Assembly: GCA_036258055.1 (NCBI GenBank) | Contig: DATAEK010000102.1 | Span: 1-64,000, forward strand | Direction: 5' to 3' | Origin: DATAEK01 sp036258055 | GTDB lineage: Bacteria > Acidobacteriota > Vicinamibacteria > Vicinamibacterales > 2-12-FULL-66-21 | DNA length: 64,000 nt | Shown here: positions 25,259 through 33,862 of the stretch, one piece after another | Numbering within the stretch: the stretch's first letter is position 1 | How the letters are laid out: each line of letters starts with the position of its first letter | Position numbers and translations under genes: made by a program | The notes under the pieces: generated by a model | Database searches by the model: none | What the model was told of the DNA's origin: nothing | The model's input: the letters and a program-made list of their open reading frames with translations, nothing else

Positions 25259-26649
25259 TGGGTCGGAGGTGTCATCAGCTTTTGCAATTCGTCGCGTGCG
25301 CGATCGAACAGCATCAACGCGCCGGCAGCCGCCGACGAGGCCTGCCAGGCGATGTTCATGTCCGCGCTTCGGACGGCGCGGGCCCGGGCGTCGCCGGCCA
25401 TGACCGCCATCTGAAACGCGCTCGTCAACAGGCCGTGAATCGACTCGACTTCCGGCGCCGGCTTGACCAGCGAAAGCTCACGCGCGGCGGAGCTCGTCCG
25501 TCTCTGGAACTGCGCCAGCGTCTTCGGTGGCGGACCGGCGAGCTGCCGAATCTGTTCGAGGGACGGCCGTAAACGGACCAGCACGTCCATCATCCCATGC
25601 GCGCGGCGTTCGTAGGCCTTCACCAGATCGAGCCGCAACGCCCACGTGTCTCGGGCCAGACGCAGGCGGCGGGTATCGTTCAATCGCGCGTCGAGGGTCG
25701 CGAGGAGGGCGGACGTGGCCTGCGGCCGCGCCCGGCCCAGGCGATCGTCAGCCTTCAACACTTCTCTCACGAGCGCTTCCATGCCTTTGACGTCCGCGCG
25801 GCGGCGGCGAATCTCCGCCGCAGTCATGATCCGGTCCGAGAGATCCGCGTAGGCCTGGTCGAGCCTGACCTCGGTCGCCAGATCCGCAGACGCCTTGGTT
25901 CGGAGCGCGACGGCCCATCCCGCGGTAGTCGACGGATCGGAGAGCGCCCCCGTGATCGCATTGAGCAGCGACACCCGTTGCGCGATGTCCGGTGTGATCC
26001 GCGCGACGGTGAACGCCTGCTCGATGCTCTCGCGCAGTGTCGGCGCCGGCAGCAGGGAAACCGGGGGCGGCGGAGCCGTCGTTGCGACGAGACTGAGATC
26101 GAACCGCGACTGGCCCGCGGCAACTCTGAGCTCGGAGACCACTTCGTCGAGCATCGATGACAGCTGCGCCACGTCGCTGGCACGGTAGCCGTAGTTGCGC
26201 GCCGGCCAGTCGGCAAGCGCGCGCCTGGCCTGATCGGCCAGCGCCAGGCGCTTCACCGGATCCGGCGTCAGCGCGACGTCGTTGAGGGTGCGCGCGACCT
26301 CGTTGCTGAGGAGCGCGAAATCACTCTCTCCCCTCGTTTCCGCGTAACGCTGGGCCCGCGCCGCCTGCGCATAGCTTTCCGTACGCTCGAGATCGACGAC
26401 CGACTCGGACAGGGTGACCAGCTGCAGCTGCGGCGAGGGGGTCTCGAGGCCGCCGATCGGAATCGAGAACACGACCTGATCGCCCACGCGCGCGAACTCT
26501 CCGTAGCTGACGAGCGTCGAGCCATCGCGGAGGAAAATGCGGTAGAGAACGGCATCCGCTGCGGCGGCCGGCGATGCGAGCGTCAACAGCAGCAGCATCG
26601 CGGCGGGCCGCACCATCCGCGACACCCCTGCGGCACATCGCTGGATCAT
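25255..26649 (-). CDS. Exported protein of unknown function upstream of addB
   Basis: A 464-residue protein (start ATG 26649, alternative ATG 26616) with a signal peptide MVRPAAMLLLLTLASPAAAA. The N-terminal 60 mature residues are beta-rich (LYRIFLRDGSTLVSYGEFAR), and the rest is long helices with many Ala, Arg and Leu and a proline-rich break TAPPPPVSLLPAP near the middle. This suggests a periplasmic or anchored helical-bundle protein. No family is recognised. Its stop overlaps addB in a GTGA, so it leads the addBA-DUF488 operon, an odd partner for cytoplasmic DNA repair. Confidence 0.78.
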   Translation of the reverse strand: MIQRCAAGVSRMVRPAAMLLLLTLASPAAAADAVLYRIFLRDGSTLVSYGEFARVGDQVVFSIPIGGLETPSPQLQLVTLSESVVDLERTESYAQAARAQRYAETRGESDFALLSNEVARTLNDVALTPDPVKRLALADQARRALADWPARNYGYRASDVAQLSSMLDEVVSELRVAAGQSRFDLSLVATTAPPPPVSLLPAPTLRESIEQAFTVARITPDIAQRVSLLNAITGALSDPSTTAGWAVALRTKASADLATEVRLDQAYADLSDRIMTAAEIRRRRADVKGMEALVREVLKADDRLGRARPQATSALLATLDARLNDTRRLRLARDTWALRLDLVKAYERRAHGMMDVLVRLRPSLEQIRQLAGPPPKTLAQFQRRTSSAARELSLVKPAPEVESIHGLLTSAFQMAVMAGDARARAVRSADMNIAWQASSAAAGALMLFDRARDELQKLMTPPTQ

Positions 26650-26911
26650 GAAGGATCTCAGCGTAGTGTTCCCTTCCCGGCCCGTCAAGCCGAGGCGATG
26701 TGGAAAACCTGTGGAAGATCCGTTGAACCGCTGTGGACGCGTGACGAACGCCGATTTTTTTTCGTTCGTTCTCCGAGGTAAACCGTTCGACTGCACTGTG
26801 TGGGTGCGCCTTCGATGGTCCTTTCGCTTGTGGCGCCGCGCGGAGTCGCTAGAATGCTCGCTCGTCTCCACCATTCTGTTACCGATTCTTTACTGTCCGG
26901 GGCGTATTGTC
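26650..26911. promoter_or_regulatory. Divergent spacer with three TGTGGA words
   Basis: This 262-bp spacer must hold the start signals for the addBA operon (minus) and the small gene at 26912 (plus). It contains TGTGGAAAA (26699-26707), TGTGGAAGA (26710-26718) and TGTGGACGC (26732-26740); the first differs at one position from the DnaA-box TGTGGATAA. A T7 run follows at 26755-26761. No promoter can be assigned confidently by eye. Confidence 0.3.
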
Positions 26912-27127
26912 GTGAACGTCCATCGTTTCGAAGAAATCATCAACGGTCGCGAGTACCGGATTGAGGTCTCGAGTGTCGACGGCAACATGTGGCGGGCGCA
27001 GATCGCGCGCACGCCTGGTGGATCGGCAGCGTTGATGCCGTTCTACGGCCGTACACCCGACGAAGCGGCGCAGCACCTGAGCCGCTGGCTCTCGATCGCA
27101 CACGGGCAGCCTCAGACTCGGCTATAG
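26912..27127 (+). CDS. Small protein, unknown (71 aa)
   Basis: A 71-residue ORF with GTG start at 26912: MNVHRFEEIINGREYRIEVS, then VDGNMWRAQIARTPGGSAAL, then MPFYGRTPDEAAQHLSRWLS. The beta-rich start followed by a helix (TPDEAAQHLSRWL) resembles small hypothetical proteins that pair a WRA..I...GG strand region with an EAA..L..WL helix. It ends 8 bp before the asparaginase start, so the two are probably cotranscribed. No signal peptide is visible. Confidence 0.65.
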   Translation: MNVHRFEEIINGREYRIEVSSVDGNMWRAQIARTPGGSAALMPFYGRTPDEAAQHLSRWLSIAHGQPQTRL

Positions 27128-27135
27128 TGAGCGGC

Positions 27136-28272
27136 ATGGGCCGTTACCGCCGCACGACCCTCGGTCTCGTCCTCCTCCTTCTGACGCTTTACCCCGTTTC
27201 ACGGCTCGCCGCGTCGAGCCGCCAGCAAGCGGCGGCGCCGGCGAAACCGGCCACGGCGCCGGGAACAGCCACGCTGCCGAAGGTGCGTCTCGTGGCAACC
27301 GGCGGCACGATCTCGAACCGTGACGGCGGAAGGCTGACCTCGCAGGAGCTCATCGCGGCGATGCCTGGCCTCGATCGATACGTACGGGCCGAAGAGGAGC
27401 AGTTCGCGAACGTGGCGAGCAGCGTGATTTCGCTCAAGCAGTGGCTGGACCTCGCGCGGCGGATCAACGCGCTCTTCGCCACCGATCCCGATCTGTCGGG
27501 CATCGTCGTCACCAGCGGCACCGATACGCTCGAAGAGACCGCGTACTTTCTCGATCTGACCGTCCGAACGGACAAGCCCGTCGTGGTGGTCGGATCGATG
27601 CGGAATCCCAGCACGCTCGGCTACGAGGGAGCCGCCAACCTGCTCGAGGGCTTCCGGGTCGCGGCCAGCCCCGACGCACGCGGCAAAGGCGTGCTGGTCG
27701 TCCTCAATGACGAGATCAACGCCGCCCGCGAGGTCACGAAGACGGACGCCTTGCGGCTGAACACATTCCAGTCGCGCGGCTACGGCGTCCTGGGCGTCGT
27801 GGACAGCGACCGCGTCGTCTTCTATCGCAACGTGGTCAAGCGCAACACGGCGGCGAGCGAGTTCGACGTGGCGCAGGTCGAAGAACTGCCGCGGGTGGAT
27901 ATCGTGATGGTCTATCAGGGGGCCAGCGGCGACGTCATCAAGGCGCTCGTAGACCAGGGAGCCAAAGGCATCGTGATTGCGTCCGCCGGCGCCGGCGCGA
28001 CGAGCGGCACACAATTCGAGGGCATTCAGTACGCGATCGACAAAGGCGTGTTCGTCGTGACGAGTACCCGCACCGGATCCGGACGAATCGCCGCGCGCGC
28101 GAGACCGGCAACGAGTGCTCCGGCCAACAACGACGGTCAGGGCCGTCGTGGCGGCGAGTACCGGATCGCCGCTGAAGACCTCGCGCCGGTCAAAGCCCGC
28201 ATCCTTCTCATGCTCGCGCTGACGAGGACCAAGGACGGCGCTGAGATTCAGCGCATGTTCACCGAGTACTAG
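27136..28272 (+). CDS. Type II asparaginase, exported
   Basis: A 378-residue asparaginase. Both catalytic threonine motifs are present: ATGGTIS (T58) and TSGTDTLEETAY (GTDT 128-131), with the lysine region EVTKTDA later. A signal sequence (LGLVLLLLTLYPVSRLAAS) suggests export to the periplasm, as in type II enzymes that convert L-asparagine to aspartate and ammonia. The frame is open to 26989, but ATG 27136 gives a proper signal. An Arg/Gly/Asn-rich insert (ARPATSAPANNDGQGRRGG) near the C-terminus is unusual. An inverted-arm repeat follows its stop. Confidence 0.92.
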   Translation: MGRYRRTTLGLVLLLLTLYPVSRLAASSRQQAAAPAKPATAPGTATLPKVRLVATGGTISNRDGGRLTSQELIAAMPGLDRYVRAEEEQFANVASSVISLKQWLDLARRINALFATDPDLSGIVVTSGTDTLEETAYFLDLTVRTDKPVVVVGSMRNPSTLGYEGAANLLEGFRVAASPDARGKGVLVVLNDEINAAREVTKTDALRLNTFQSRGYGVLGVVDSDRVVFYRNVVKRNTAASEFDVAQVEELPRVDIVMVYQGASGDVIKALVDQGAKGIVIASAGAGATSGTQFEGIQYAIDKGVFVVTSTRTGSGRIAARARPATSAPANNDGQGRRGGEYRIAAEDLAPVKARILLMLALTRTKDGAEIQRMFTEY

Positions 28273-28275
28273 TCA

Positions 28276-28470
28276 GTTCTAGGGTTCCTCCTTCCCCGTT
28301 CTCAGTTCCCAGTTTCCCCGTTCTCAGTTCTCCGTTCTCAGTTCTCACGGTTCCAGCTTCGAGAACCACACCGATCGGCTGAGCTCAGAACCTCAACCGC
28401 ACATAGAACCCGAGAACTTCGAGAACCTAGAACAGCGAACCGAGAACAGAGAACCCGAGAACCCGAGAAC
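28276..28470. repeat. GTTCTC/GAGAAC low-complexity array with inverted arms
   Basis: The left arm (28276-28354) repeats GTTCTCAGTTC- and CCCCGTTCTC-type words. The right arm (28359-28470) repeats GAGAACC-type words (GAGAACCTAGAAC, GAACCGAGAAC, GAACCCGAGAACCCGAGAAC). The arms are reverse complements in character, so RNA from either strand could fold back. It occupies nearly all of the spacer between asparaginase (stop 28272) and the porin (start 28486). The words differ from those in the GGTGCC arrays. Confidence 0.85.
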
Positions 28471-28485
28471 GACACGGATCGTAGA

Positions 28486-29862
28486 ATGCTCGGCATGTTG
28501 ACCCGACTCTGCGCGCGCGCCTTCTCGATCCTCTGCACGTCGCTGCTCCTGAGCGCCCAAGCCAGTGCGCAGCCTGCTGCACCGGCCCGCCCGGTCTCAT
28601 CGAGCGACCTCGATACGCTCCGTGACGAACTGTCCAGGCTTCGCGACGAAGTTGCGGCGCTCAGATCCGAGCTCGCCGAGGTGAAGCGCGGTACACCGGC
28701 GCAGGAACAGGCCGCGCAACAGCCGGCCCAAGTCACCCCGGAAGCGCTCGAGGTGCTCAAGGCGCAGATCGAAGAGCAGTCGCAGACGAAGGTGGAGTCA
28801 TCGTCGCGGATGCCGGTCAAGATCACGGGTGCGATCGTCACCAACGCCTATGTGAACTCCGGTGAGGCGATCTGGCTCGAGAATCCGACCCTCGTGGGCG
28901 CGCCGCCGGCATCCGGGGCACCGACTGGATCGGCAAGCCTTACTGCGCGGCAAAGCCGGATCGGTCTGCAGACGAGTGGAATCATGATTGGAGGGTGGCA
29001 GGCGAGCGGCGAAATCATCGCCGACTTCTATGCCGGTGTGCCCAACTTCCAGACCGGCACGGTGATGGGACTCCCCAGACTGCTCTACGCCTTTGGCCGC
29101 ATCGAGAACGACCGCACGGCATTCGAGATCGGTCAGGATCACGCGATCCTCGCCCCGCGCGATCCGACCTCTCTTGCCGCGTTCGCATTCCCGCTGCTCT
29201 TCCGATCGGGCAACCTGTATCTGCGCGTCCCGCAGGCGCGCGTCGAGCAGAAGCTGGGGTCGAACTGGACGTTGAGCGGCGGCGTGATCGCGCCAATCGC
29301 GGGCGACGCCGGCGCGACCTTCGAGTTCGCGCCACCTCCGGGCGCCGGCGAACGATCGAAGCGCCCGGCATTCGAAGCTCGAATCGGCTACGCGCGCGGC
29401 GATCGCGACGCGGCCAGCGAGATTCAGGCCGGTCTCTCTGGTCACTACGGCTGGCGCCGGCTTGGGACCGAGCTCGTGGACTCGTGGGCAGTGGCGGTCG
29501 ATGCCAACGCCCGAGTGGGACGCATCGGCGCGGCCGGCGAATACTTCACGGCCGACAACGCCCAACCATTTGGCGGCGCCATCTCACAAATTGGCCGGAG
29601 CTCCGGGGGCTGGGCCGAAGGTCGGTTCAGCGTCACGTCGCGTGCACTGCTGACCGGCGGCTTCGGCATCGATCATCCCACCGACGCAGTTGGACGGTTG
29701 CTGCGCTCTGACAATCGCAGCGCGTTCAGCAGCGTGATTTTCGATCTCACGCCCGAGATCTCCGCGTCGGTCGAATACCGGTGGCTGCGCACGCGGCTCG
29801 GGTTGGTGCCCGTGTCGCGCGAAAACCATCACGTCAACGCCGTCTTCGCCGTAAAATTCTGA
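28486..29862 (+). CDS. Outer-membrane porin-like protein with N-terminal coiled coil
   Basis: A 458-residue protein. A signal peptide (cleavage near ASAQ) is followed by a coiled coil (DLDTLRDELSRLRDEVAALR, about 42-65), as in trimeric DcaP-like porins. The remainder shows alternating beta strands and ends ENHHVNAVFAVKF with terminal Phe. An uptake channel in the outer membrane is likely; the solute is unknown. The next gene, a cupredoxin, starts 21 bp later on the same strand. ATG codon 4 (28495) is an alternative start. Confidence 0.8.
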   Translation: MLGMLTRLCARAFSILCTSLLLSAQASAQPAAPARPVSSSDLDTLRDELSRLRDEVAALRSELAEVKRGTPAQEQAAQQPAQVTPEALEVLKAQIEEQSQTKVESSSRMPVKITGAIVTNAYVNSGEAIWLENPTLVGAPPASGAPTGSASLTARQSRIGLQTSGIMIGGWQASGEIIADFYAGVPNFQTGTVMGLPRLLYAFGRIENDRTAFEIGQDHAILAPRDPTSLAAFAFPLLFRSGNLYLRVPQARVEQKLGSNWTLSGGVIAPIAGDAGATFEFAPPPGAGERSKRPAFEARIGYARGDRDAASEIQAGLSGHYGWRRLGTELVDSWAVAVDANARVGRIGAAGEYFTADNAQPFGGAISQIGRSSGGWAEGRFSVTSRALLTGGFGIDHPTDAVGRLLRSDNRSAFSSVIFDLTPEISASVEYRWLRTRLGLVPVSRENHHVNAVFAVKF

Positions 29863-29882
29863 AAGCCTGTGAGGATGCGAAC

Positions 29883-30548
29883 ATGAGACGGCACAGGCAC
29901 GCCATCATCACAGGACTGCTTGCGATCGCCGCTCCGGCCGCGGCCTACGGCGATCAGCTGGCGGGCCGCGTCGAGACCCGCGTGCACGAAGGCGGCACTC
30001 CCGCGACGGCGGTGGTATACGCCGAGCCGCTCGACCAGGCAGCGCCCATGCGCGGCGGGTCGGTGACGGTGACTCAGAAGAACAAGAGCTTCGTTCCGCG
30101 CGTGATTGGCGTGCCCGCCGGAACGGTCGTCACGTTTCCCAACGACGATCAGATCTTCCACAACGTGTTCTCGCTGTCGCCGCCGCAGCCGTTCGATCTC
30201 GGGCTGTACCGGTCCGGCGCATCGAAGACGCGGACCTTCACGCTGCCGGCGGTCTACAACATCTTCTGCAACATCCATCCTCAAATGGTTGCGTTCCTGG
30301 TCGTCGCGCCGACGCCCTGGATCACGACGACGGCCGCCGACGGCTCGTGGCGGTTCGAGCTTCCGACGGGACGGTACCGCGTGACCGCGCTCTCCGAGCG
30401 CTCGGCACCGGTCTCGGTCGAGGTGCGGGTCGGCACCCAGGGTGGACCGCCGGTCGTGATCACGCTGGATGAATCGCGCGGCGTGCAGGCGACGCACATG
30501 AACAAGTTCGGGAAACCCTACCCGCCGGCGGCCTACAAGGACAAATAG
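29883..30548 (+). CDS. Periplasmic cupredoxin (plastocyanin-like, methylamine-utilisation type)
   Basis: A 221-residue exported protein. The signal peptide ends near AAAYGDQ. Type 1 copper ligands are all visible: H93 in DQIFHNVFS, C129 in YNIFCNIH, H132, and M135 in HPQM. The copper domain (about 60-145) is followed by a short carboxypeptidase-regulatory-like beta domain (WRFELPTGRYRVTALS). It probably carries electrons or copper in the periplasm. It forms a pair with the porin upstream, and converges on the cyclase gene with a 6-bp gap. Confidence 0.88.
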   Translation: MRRHRHAIITGLLAIAAPAAAYGDQLAGRVETRVHEGGTPATAVVYAEPLDQAAPMRGGSVTVTQKNKSFVPRVIGVPAGTVVTFPNDDQIFHNVFSLSPPQPFDLGLYRSGASKTRTFTLPAVYNIFCNIHPQMVAFLVVAPTPWITTTAADGSWRFELPTGRYRVTALSERSAPVSVEVRVGTQGGPPVVITLDESRGVQATHMNKFGKPYPPAAYKDK

Positions 30549-30554
30549 CGGCGG

Positions 30555-32216
30555 CTAGGCCGGCTGCCGGACGACCATGCGATATGCGTGGACCGGGCCG
30601 CTGAATCCCTTCACGGTCATCGGTGCAACCGGCTCGGCGGCGATCAGATCCCTCACCTTCTCGAACGTCCGTTCGCTCATCAGGATTTCGTGCGCGTCGC
30701 ACGCGGCGCACAACCGCGCGCTGAGGTTCACTGCGGATCCGATCGCGGTGTAGTCGAGTCGATCGTCGCTCCCGATGCTGCCGACGATCACTTCGCCGGT
30801 GGCGATGCCGACACCGACATCGAGCTTTGGAAGGTCGGGATGCTTGAGACCCGCGCTCGCGACCGCCCGCTGAATCTCGACGCCGCAGCGGATCGCATCG
30901 AGCGCCATATCGGGACCCGTGAAGTGCGCGAACACGGCGTCGCCGATGAACTTGTCCACATCACCGTGGTATTGCTTGACCAGGTCCGCCTGCAGGTGCA
31001 GGTAGCGGTTCAATACGGCAACCGCCTCTTCCGGCGCCCGCTGCTCGGCGAAGCTGGTGAAGCCGCGGATGTCACAAAAGAGCAGCGTGATCTCCCGGCG
31101 TTCGCCGAGCTGGCGTTCCGGCGTCTTCTGGCTCTGAATCATCTCCGCCGTCGAGTGCGAGACGAACTTCAGCATGTCGGCGCGCTCGCGGAGCCCTTCG
31201 GTCATCTTCTTGAACGCGCGGGAGAGATCGCCGATTTCGTCCTCGCGCGCGGTCGAGAGCGGCACATCGTAGCTGCCGGCTGATACCTGCCGGGTCGCGT
31301 TCAGGAGCTGACCGATCGGAGCCGTCAGGGAGCGCGCGAAGAGCGCGCTCCCGCCGATCCCGAGCGCGGCCGCCGCCAGGCCGAGGACGAGGAGGCCGAG
31401 CTGGAGCTTGCGGTACGGCGCGAGTGCGATGTCGCGCGATTGCAGGCTGAGAACGCTCACGACCTTGAGCTCACTCTCAGGCGACGAAACGAGCAACGAC
31501 AGAAACTGCTCACCTCCGAGATCGATCTGGTGCGGCCTGCCGCCGGCATCGTAGACGCTCAGATCGGCAGCGGTTCGCCAGGGCAGCCGCTGGGATGGAA
31601 CCGTGGTGCCCGCCACGCCGCGCGGCGTCAGGATCACGATTTCCTTGTCGCTCGCCTCGCGCAGCGCATGCGCCCACCGATCGTCGATCGGCGCGGCCGC
31701 CAGCACGAACCCGAAGATCGTGCCGCCCGATTCTGCCGCCGCCAGCACGCCGTGATACGGACGCCCATCCACCTCGAGATACCCTGATGACGGCTTGCCG
31801 TTCAGGAGCGGCTCGATCCAGGCCTGCTGAATGCGGGGGATCGCGAGCTGCGCAAACGAATCGCTGCGCGCGAGCACGCGGCCCGACGCGTCGAGCGCCA
31901 CGAGCAACTCCGTCAGATCGTGCTGCTGGCGGAAGCCAATCAGGAATTCGCGAATAGTCGCCGAGTCAGTGTTGGCGAAGAGCGCGCGGAGCTCGGGGAA
32001 CCACGACACCAGCTGCGCCACGAGTCCGAGACGGCCCAGGCGGTCGGCTTCGGCCGCACGGATCGTGTCGCGGCTCCGAGTGAGATCGACCGAAATGCGA
32101 TCGCTGACGAACCGGTTCGCGCGCGCGCTCACGTAGGCGAGCGTCGCGACTGTCAACCCCACCACGAGACCGCTCTGCACGACCAGCAGCCGCGCGCGAA
32201 GCGAGTGAAACGCCAT
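30555..32216 (-). CDS. Membrane-bound class III adenylate/guanylate cyclase with HAMP domain
   Basis: A 553-residue sensor cyclase. It has an N-terminal membrane helix (about 8-28), a periplasmic sensor of roughly 230 residues, a second helix near 275-300, and a HAMP domain (ARSLTAPIGQLLNATRQVSA). The catalytic domain follows from about 370. Metal aspartates are D382 (FCDIRGFTSF) and D426 (FIGDAVFAHF), and the late GSAVNLSARL motif is present. It makes cAMP or cGMP from a nucleotide triphosphate in response to a periplasmic signal. It lies convergent with the porin/cupredoxin pair, which may be linked to its signal. Confidence 0.9.
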   Translation of the reverse strand: MAFHSLRARLLVVQSGLVVGLTVATLAYVSARANRFVSDRISVDLTRSRDTIRAAEADRLGRLGLVAQLVSWFPELRALFANTDSATIREFLIGFRQQHDLTELLVALDASGRVLARSDSFAQLAIPRIQQAWIEPLLNGKPSSGYLEVDGRPYHGVLAAAESGGTIFGFVLAAAPIDDRWAHALREASDKEIVILTPRGVAGTTVPSQRLPWRTAADLSVYDAGGRPHQIDLGGEQFLSLLVSSPESELKVVSVLSLQSRDIALAPYRKLQLGLLVLGLAAAALGIGGSALFARSLTAPIGQLLNATRQVSAGSYDVPLSTAREDEIGDLSRAFKKMTEGLRERADMLKFVSHSTAEMIQSQKTPERQLGERREITLLFCDIRGFTSFAEQRAPEEAVAVLNRYLHLQADLVKQYHGDVDKFIGDAVFAHFTGPDMALDAIRCGVEIQRAVASAGLKHPDLPKLDVGVGIATGEVIVGSIGSDDRLDYTAIGSAVNLSARLCAACDAHEILMSERTFEKVRDLIAAEPVAPMTVKGFSGPVHAYRMVVRQPA

Positions 32217-32314
32217 GGAGGCTCACGATAACACCGATACGCGGCCCTCAACATCAGACCAGGAGACCAGGAGAATCCCGGGGGCTCCTGTTGACGAGAG
32301 CCGGTCCAGCTCGC

Positions 32315-32794
32315 CTAGAGCGTAATCATCAGCAGGTTGTTCGCGAACGCGGTCGTGAACGTCCGCAGCGAGCGCGTCGCCGGTCCGTTCACCACGCCGC
32401 CGCTGGTGTTGAACCGCGACCCGTGGCACGGGCACACGTAGGTCTGGTTCTCGAAGCCGGTGATGGTACAGGACTCGTGCGTGCAAACGGCCGTCAGGGC
32501 GACGAACGTGTCCTGCCCCGTCCTCGACACCAGGAAGTTGCCTGACGAGGACTGGACGAGCGCTGCACCTCCAACCGAGGCGAGCGCCGAGCTCGCGTCG
32601 ACGGTGACACTCACCGCGCCGTTGGACACCGTTCCGCCGATTGTCGACAGTGCGGGCGCCGTACCCGACGGCGACGTCGGACTGCCTCCGCATCCCTGAA
32701 CGAATGACCCCAACGCGACGAGCGACATCGCCTGGCAGGCGTGGGCGCAGAAATCACGTCGCGTCTGGATCGGTCCGACGTCAATCTTCTTCAC
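32315..32794 (-). CDS. Rieske 2Fe-2S lipoprotein
   Basis: A 159-residue protein starting with GTG at 32794, preceded by AGGAGAAC. A twin-arginine-like start (TRRDF) leads to a hydrophobic stretch and lipobox-like VQGC, so it is probably a membrane-anchored periplasmic lipoprotein. Rieske ligands are C104 and H106 (CTHESC) plus C121 and H124 (CPCHGSRF), with C109 and C123 for the disulfide. It transfers electrons at fairly high potential; no cytochrome b partner is nearby. Alternative: a small ferredoxin of an unknown dioxygenase. Confidence 0.9.
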   Translation of the reverse strand: MKKIDVGPIQTRRDFCAHACQAMSLVALGSFVQGCGGSPTSPSGTAPALSTIGGTVSNGAVSVTVDASSALASVGGAALVQSSSGNFLVSRTGQDTFVALTAVCTHESCTITGFENQTYVCPCHGSRFNTSGGVVNGPATRSLRTFTTAFANNLLMITL

Positions 32795-33067
32795 ACAGTT
32801 CTCCTGAGGAGTAGGTTGGATGCTCCGACCGCATGTGCGGCCCGCGTTGTGCAGAGGGCGCAGCACCACGGCCGTCCACACGGCGCAGGCAATGCACATG
32901 CCGACACATCGCCAGACACGCCGGCGACCTGGCTCGGAAACTCGCGCGCTGCTCGAGGCCGCGCTCCGGTCGGTGACCTCGAGCGTCTCCGCCCGAGCAC
33001 AGGCCCGTCCGCACGCGAGGACGCTGGTCGCACTCCTCCTCTCCGTTCCATACGCACCTGGACCAGA

Positions 33068-33802
33068 ATGGATCGCATGTCCACTGAATCCGCGCGTCCC
33101 CGCGTTCTCATCGTCGAAGACGAGGTACCGATCAGGGAGCTGCTGCGGTTGCACTTGGATTTGGCGGGCTACGATGTCGAAGAGGTGGGTGACGGCCGGG
33201 CGGCGCTGAACCTTGCACGGACCAGCGTCTTTGCTCTCCTGATTCTCGACGTCATGCTCCCGGGCCTCGACGGCGTCACGCTTTGTCGTGCCGTCCGTGC
33301 CGACAGCGCCAATCGCCTGACGCCGATTCTGATGTTGACGGCACGCGATACCGAGTCCGACAAGGTGGTCGGCCTCGAGAGCGGCGCCGACGACTACATG
33401 ACCAAGCCGTTCGGGATCCGCGAGCTGCTGGCGCGGGTCGGCGCGATCACGCGGCGTGTGAAACGAGCTGATGACGCGGCCATGCCGGCGAAAGGCACGC
33501 ACGTCACCTCCTCGGCGCTCGCGCTCGATCGCGACAAGCGCGAAGCGCGCGTCCGCGGCGAGCTCGTCGACCTGACGCGGCAGGAGTTCGATCTCCTCTA
33601 CCAGCTCGCCGCGCGCCCGGGCATCGTTTTCAGCCGGGCGTCGCTGCTCGACAACGTGTGGAGCGACGACACCTACGTGACGGAGCGAACGGTGGACACG
33701 GTGATCAGCCGCCTACGCCGCAAGATCGAGCGGGATCCGCAGGATCCCGAAATGATCCTGACCGCCTGGGGCATCGGGTACAAGTTCGTGGACGCCGATT
33801 AG
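33068..33802 (+). CDS. OmpR/PhoB-family response regulator
   Basis: A 244-residue regulator. The receiver domain has acidic pocket EDE, phosphoacceptor D61 (LILDVMLPG), T in LTARDTE and K in MTKPFG. The C-terminal winged helix shows LTRQEFDLLYQLA, VWSDDTYVTERTVDTVISRL and the final GIGYKF. It starts at ATG 33068 or 33077, with no clear ribosome site for either. It converges with a histidine kinase (60-bp gap), its probable partner, and diverges from the Rieske gene with 273 bp between. Confidence 0.9.
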   Translation: MDRMSTESARPRVLIVEDEVPIRELLRLHLDLAGYDVEEVGDGRAALNLARTSVFALLILDVMLPGLDGVTLCRAVRADSANRLTPILMLTARDTESDKVVGLESGADDYMTKPFGIRELLARVGAITRRVKRADDAAMPAKGTHVTSSALALDRDKREARVRGELVDLTRQEFDLLYQLAARPGIVFSRASLLDNVWSDDTYVTERTVDTVISRLRRKIERDPQDPEMILTAWGIGYKFVDAD

Positions 33803-33862
33803 CCCGCTGTCTTTTGACTGGCGGGGAAGCACTCACACGGAGCCGCGAAGACGCATCGCCCA

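Noticed and set aside
9499..28470. CRISPR arrays at the repeat regions
   Set aside because: The words are 7-22 bp, contiguous and inverted between arms, with no unique spacers of constant length and no cas genes.
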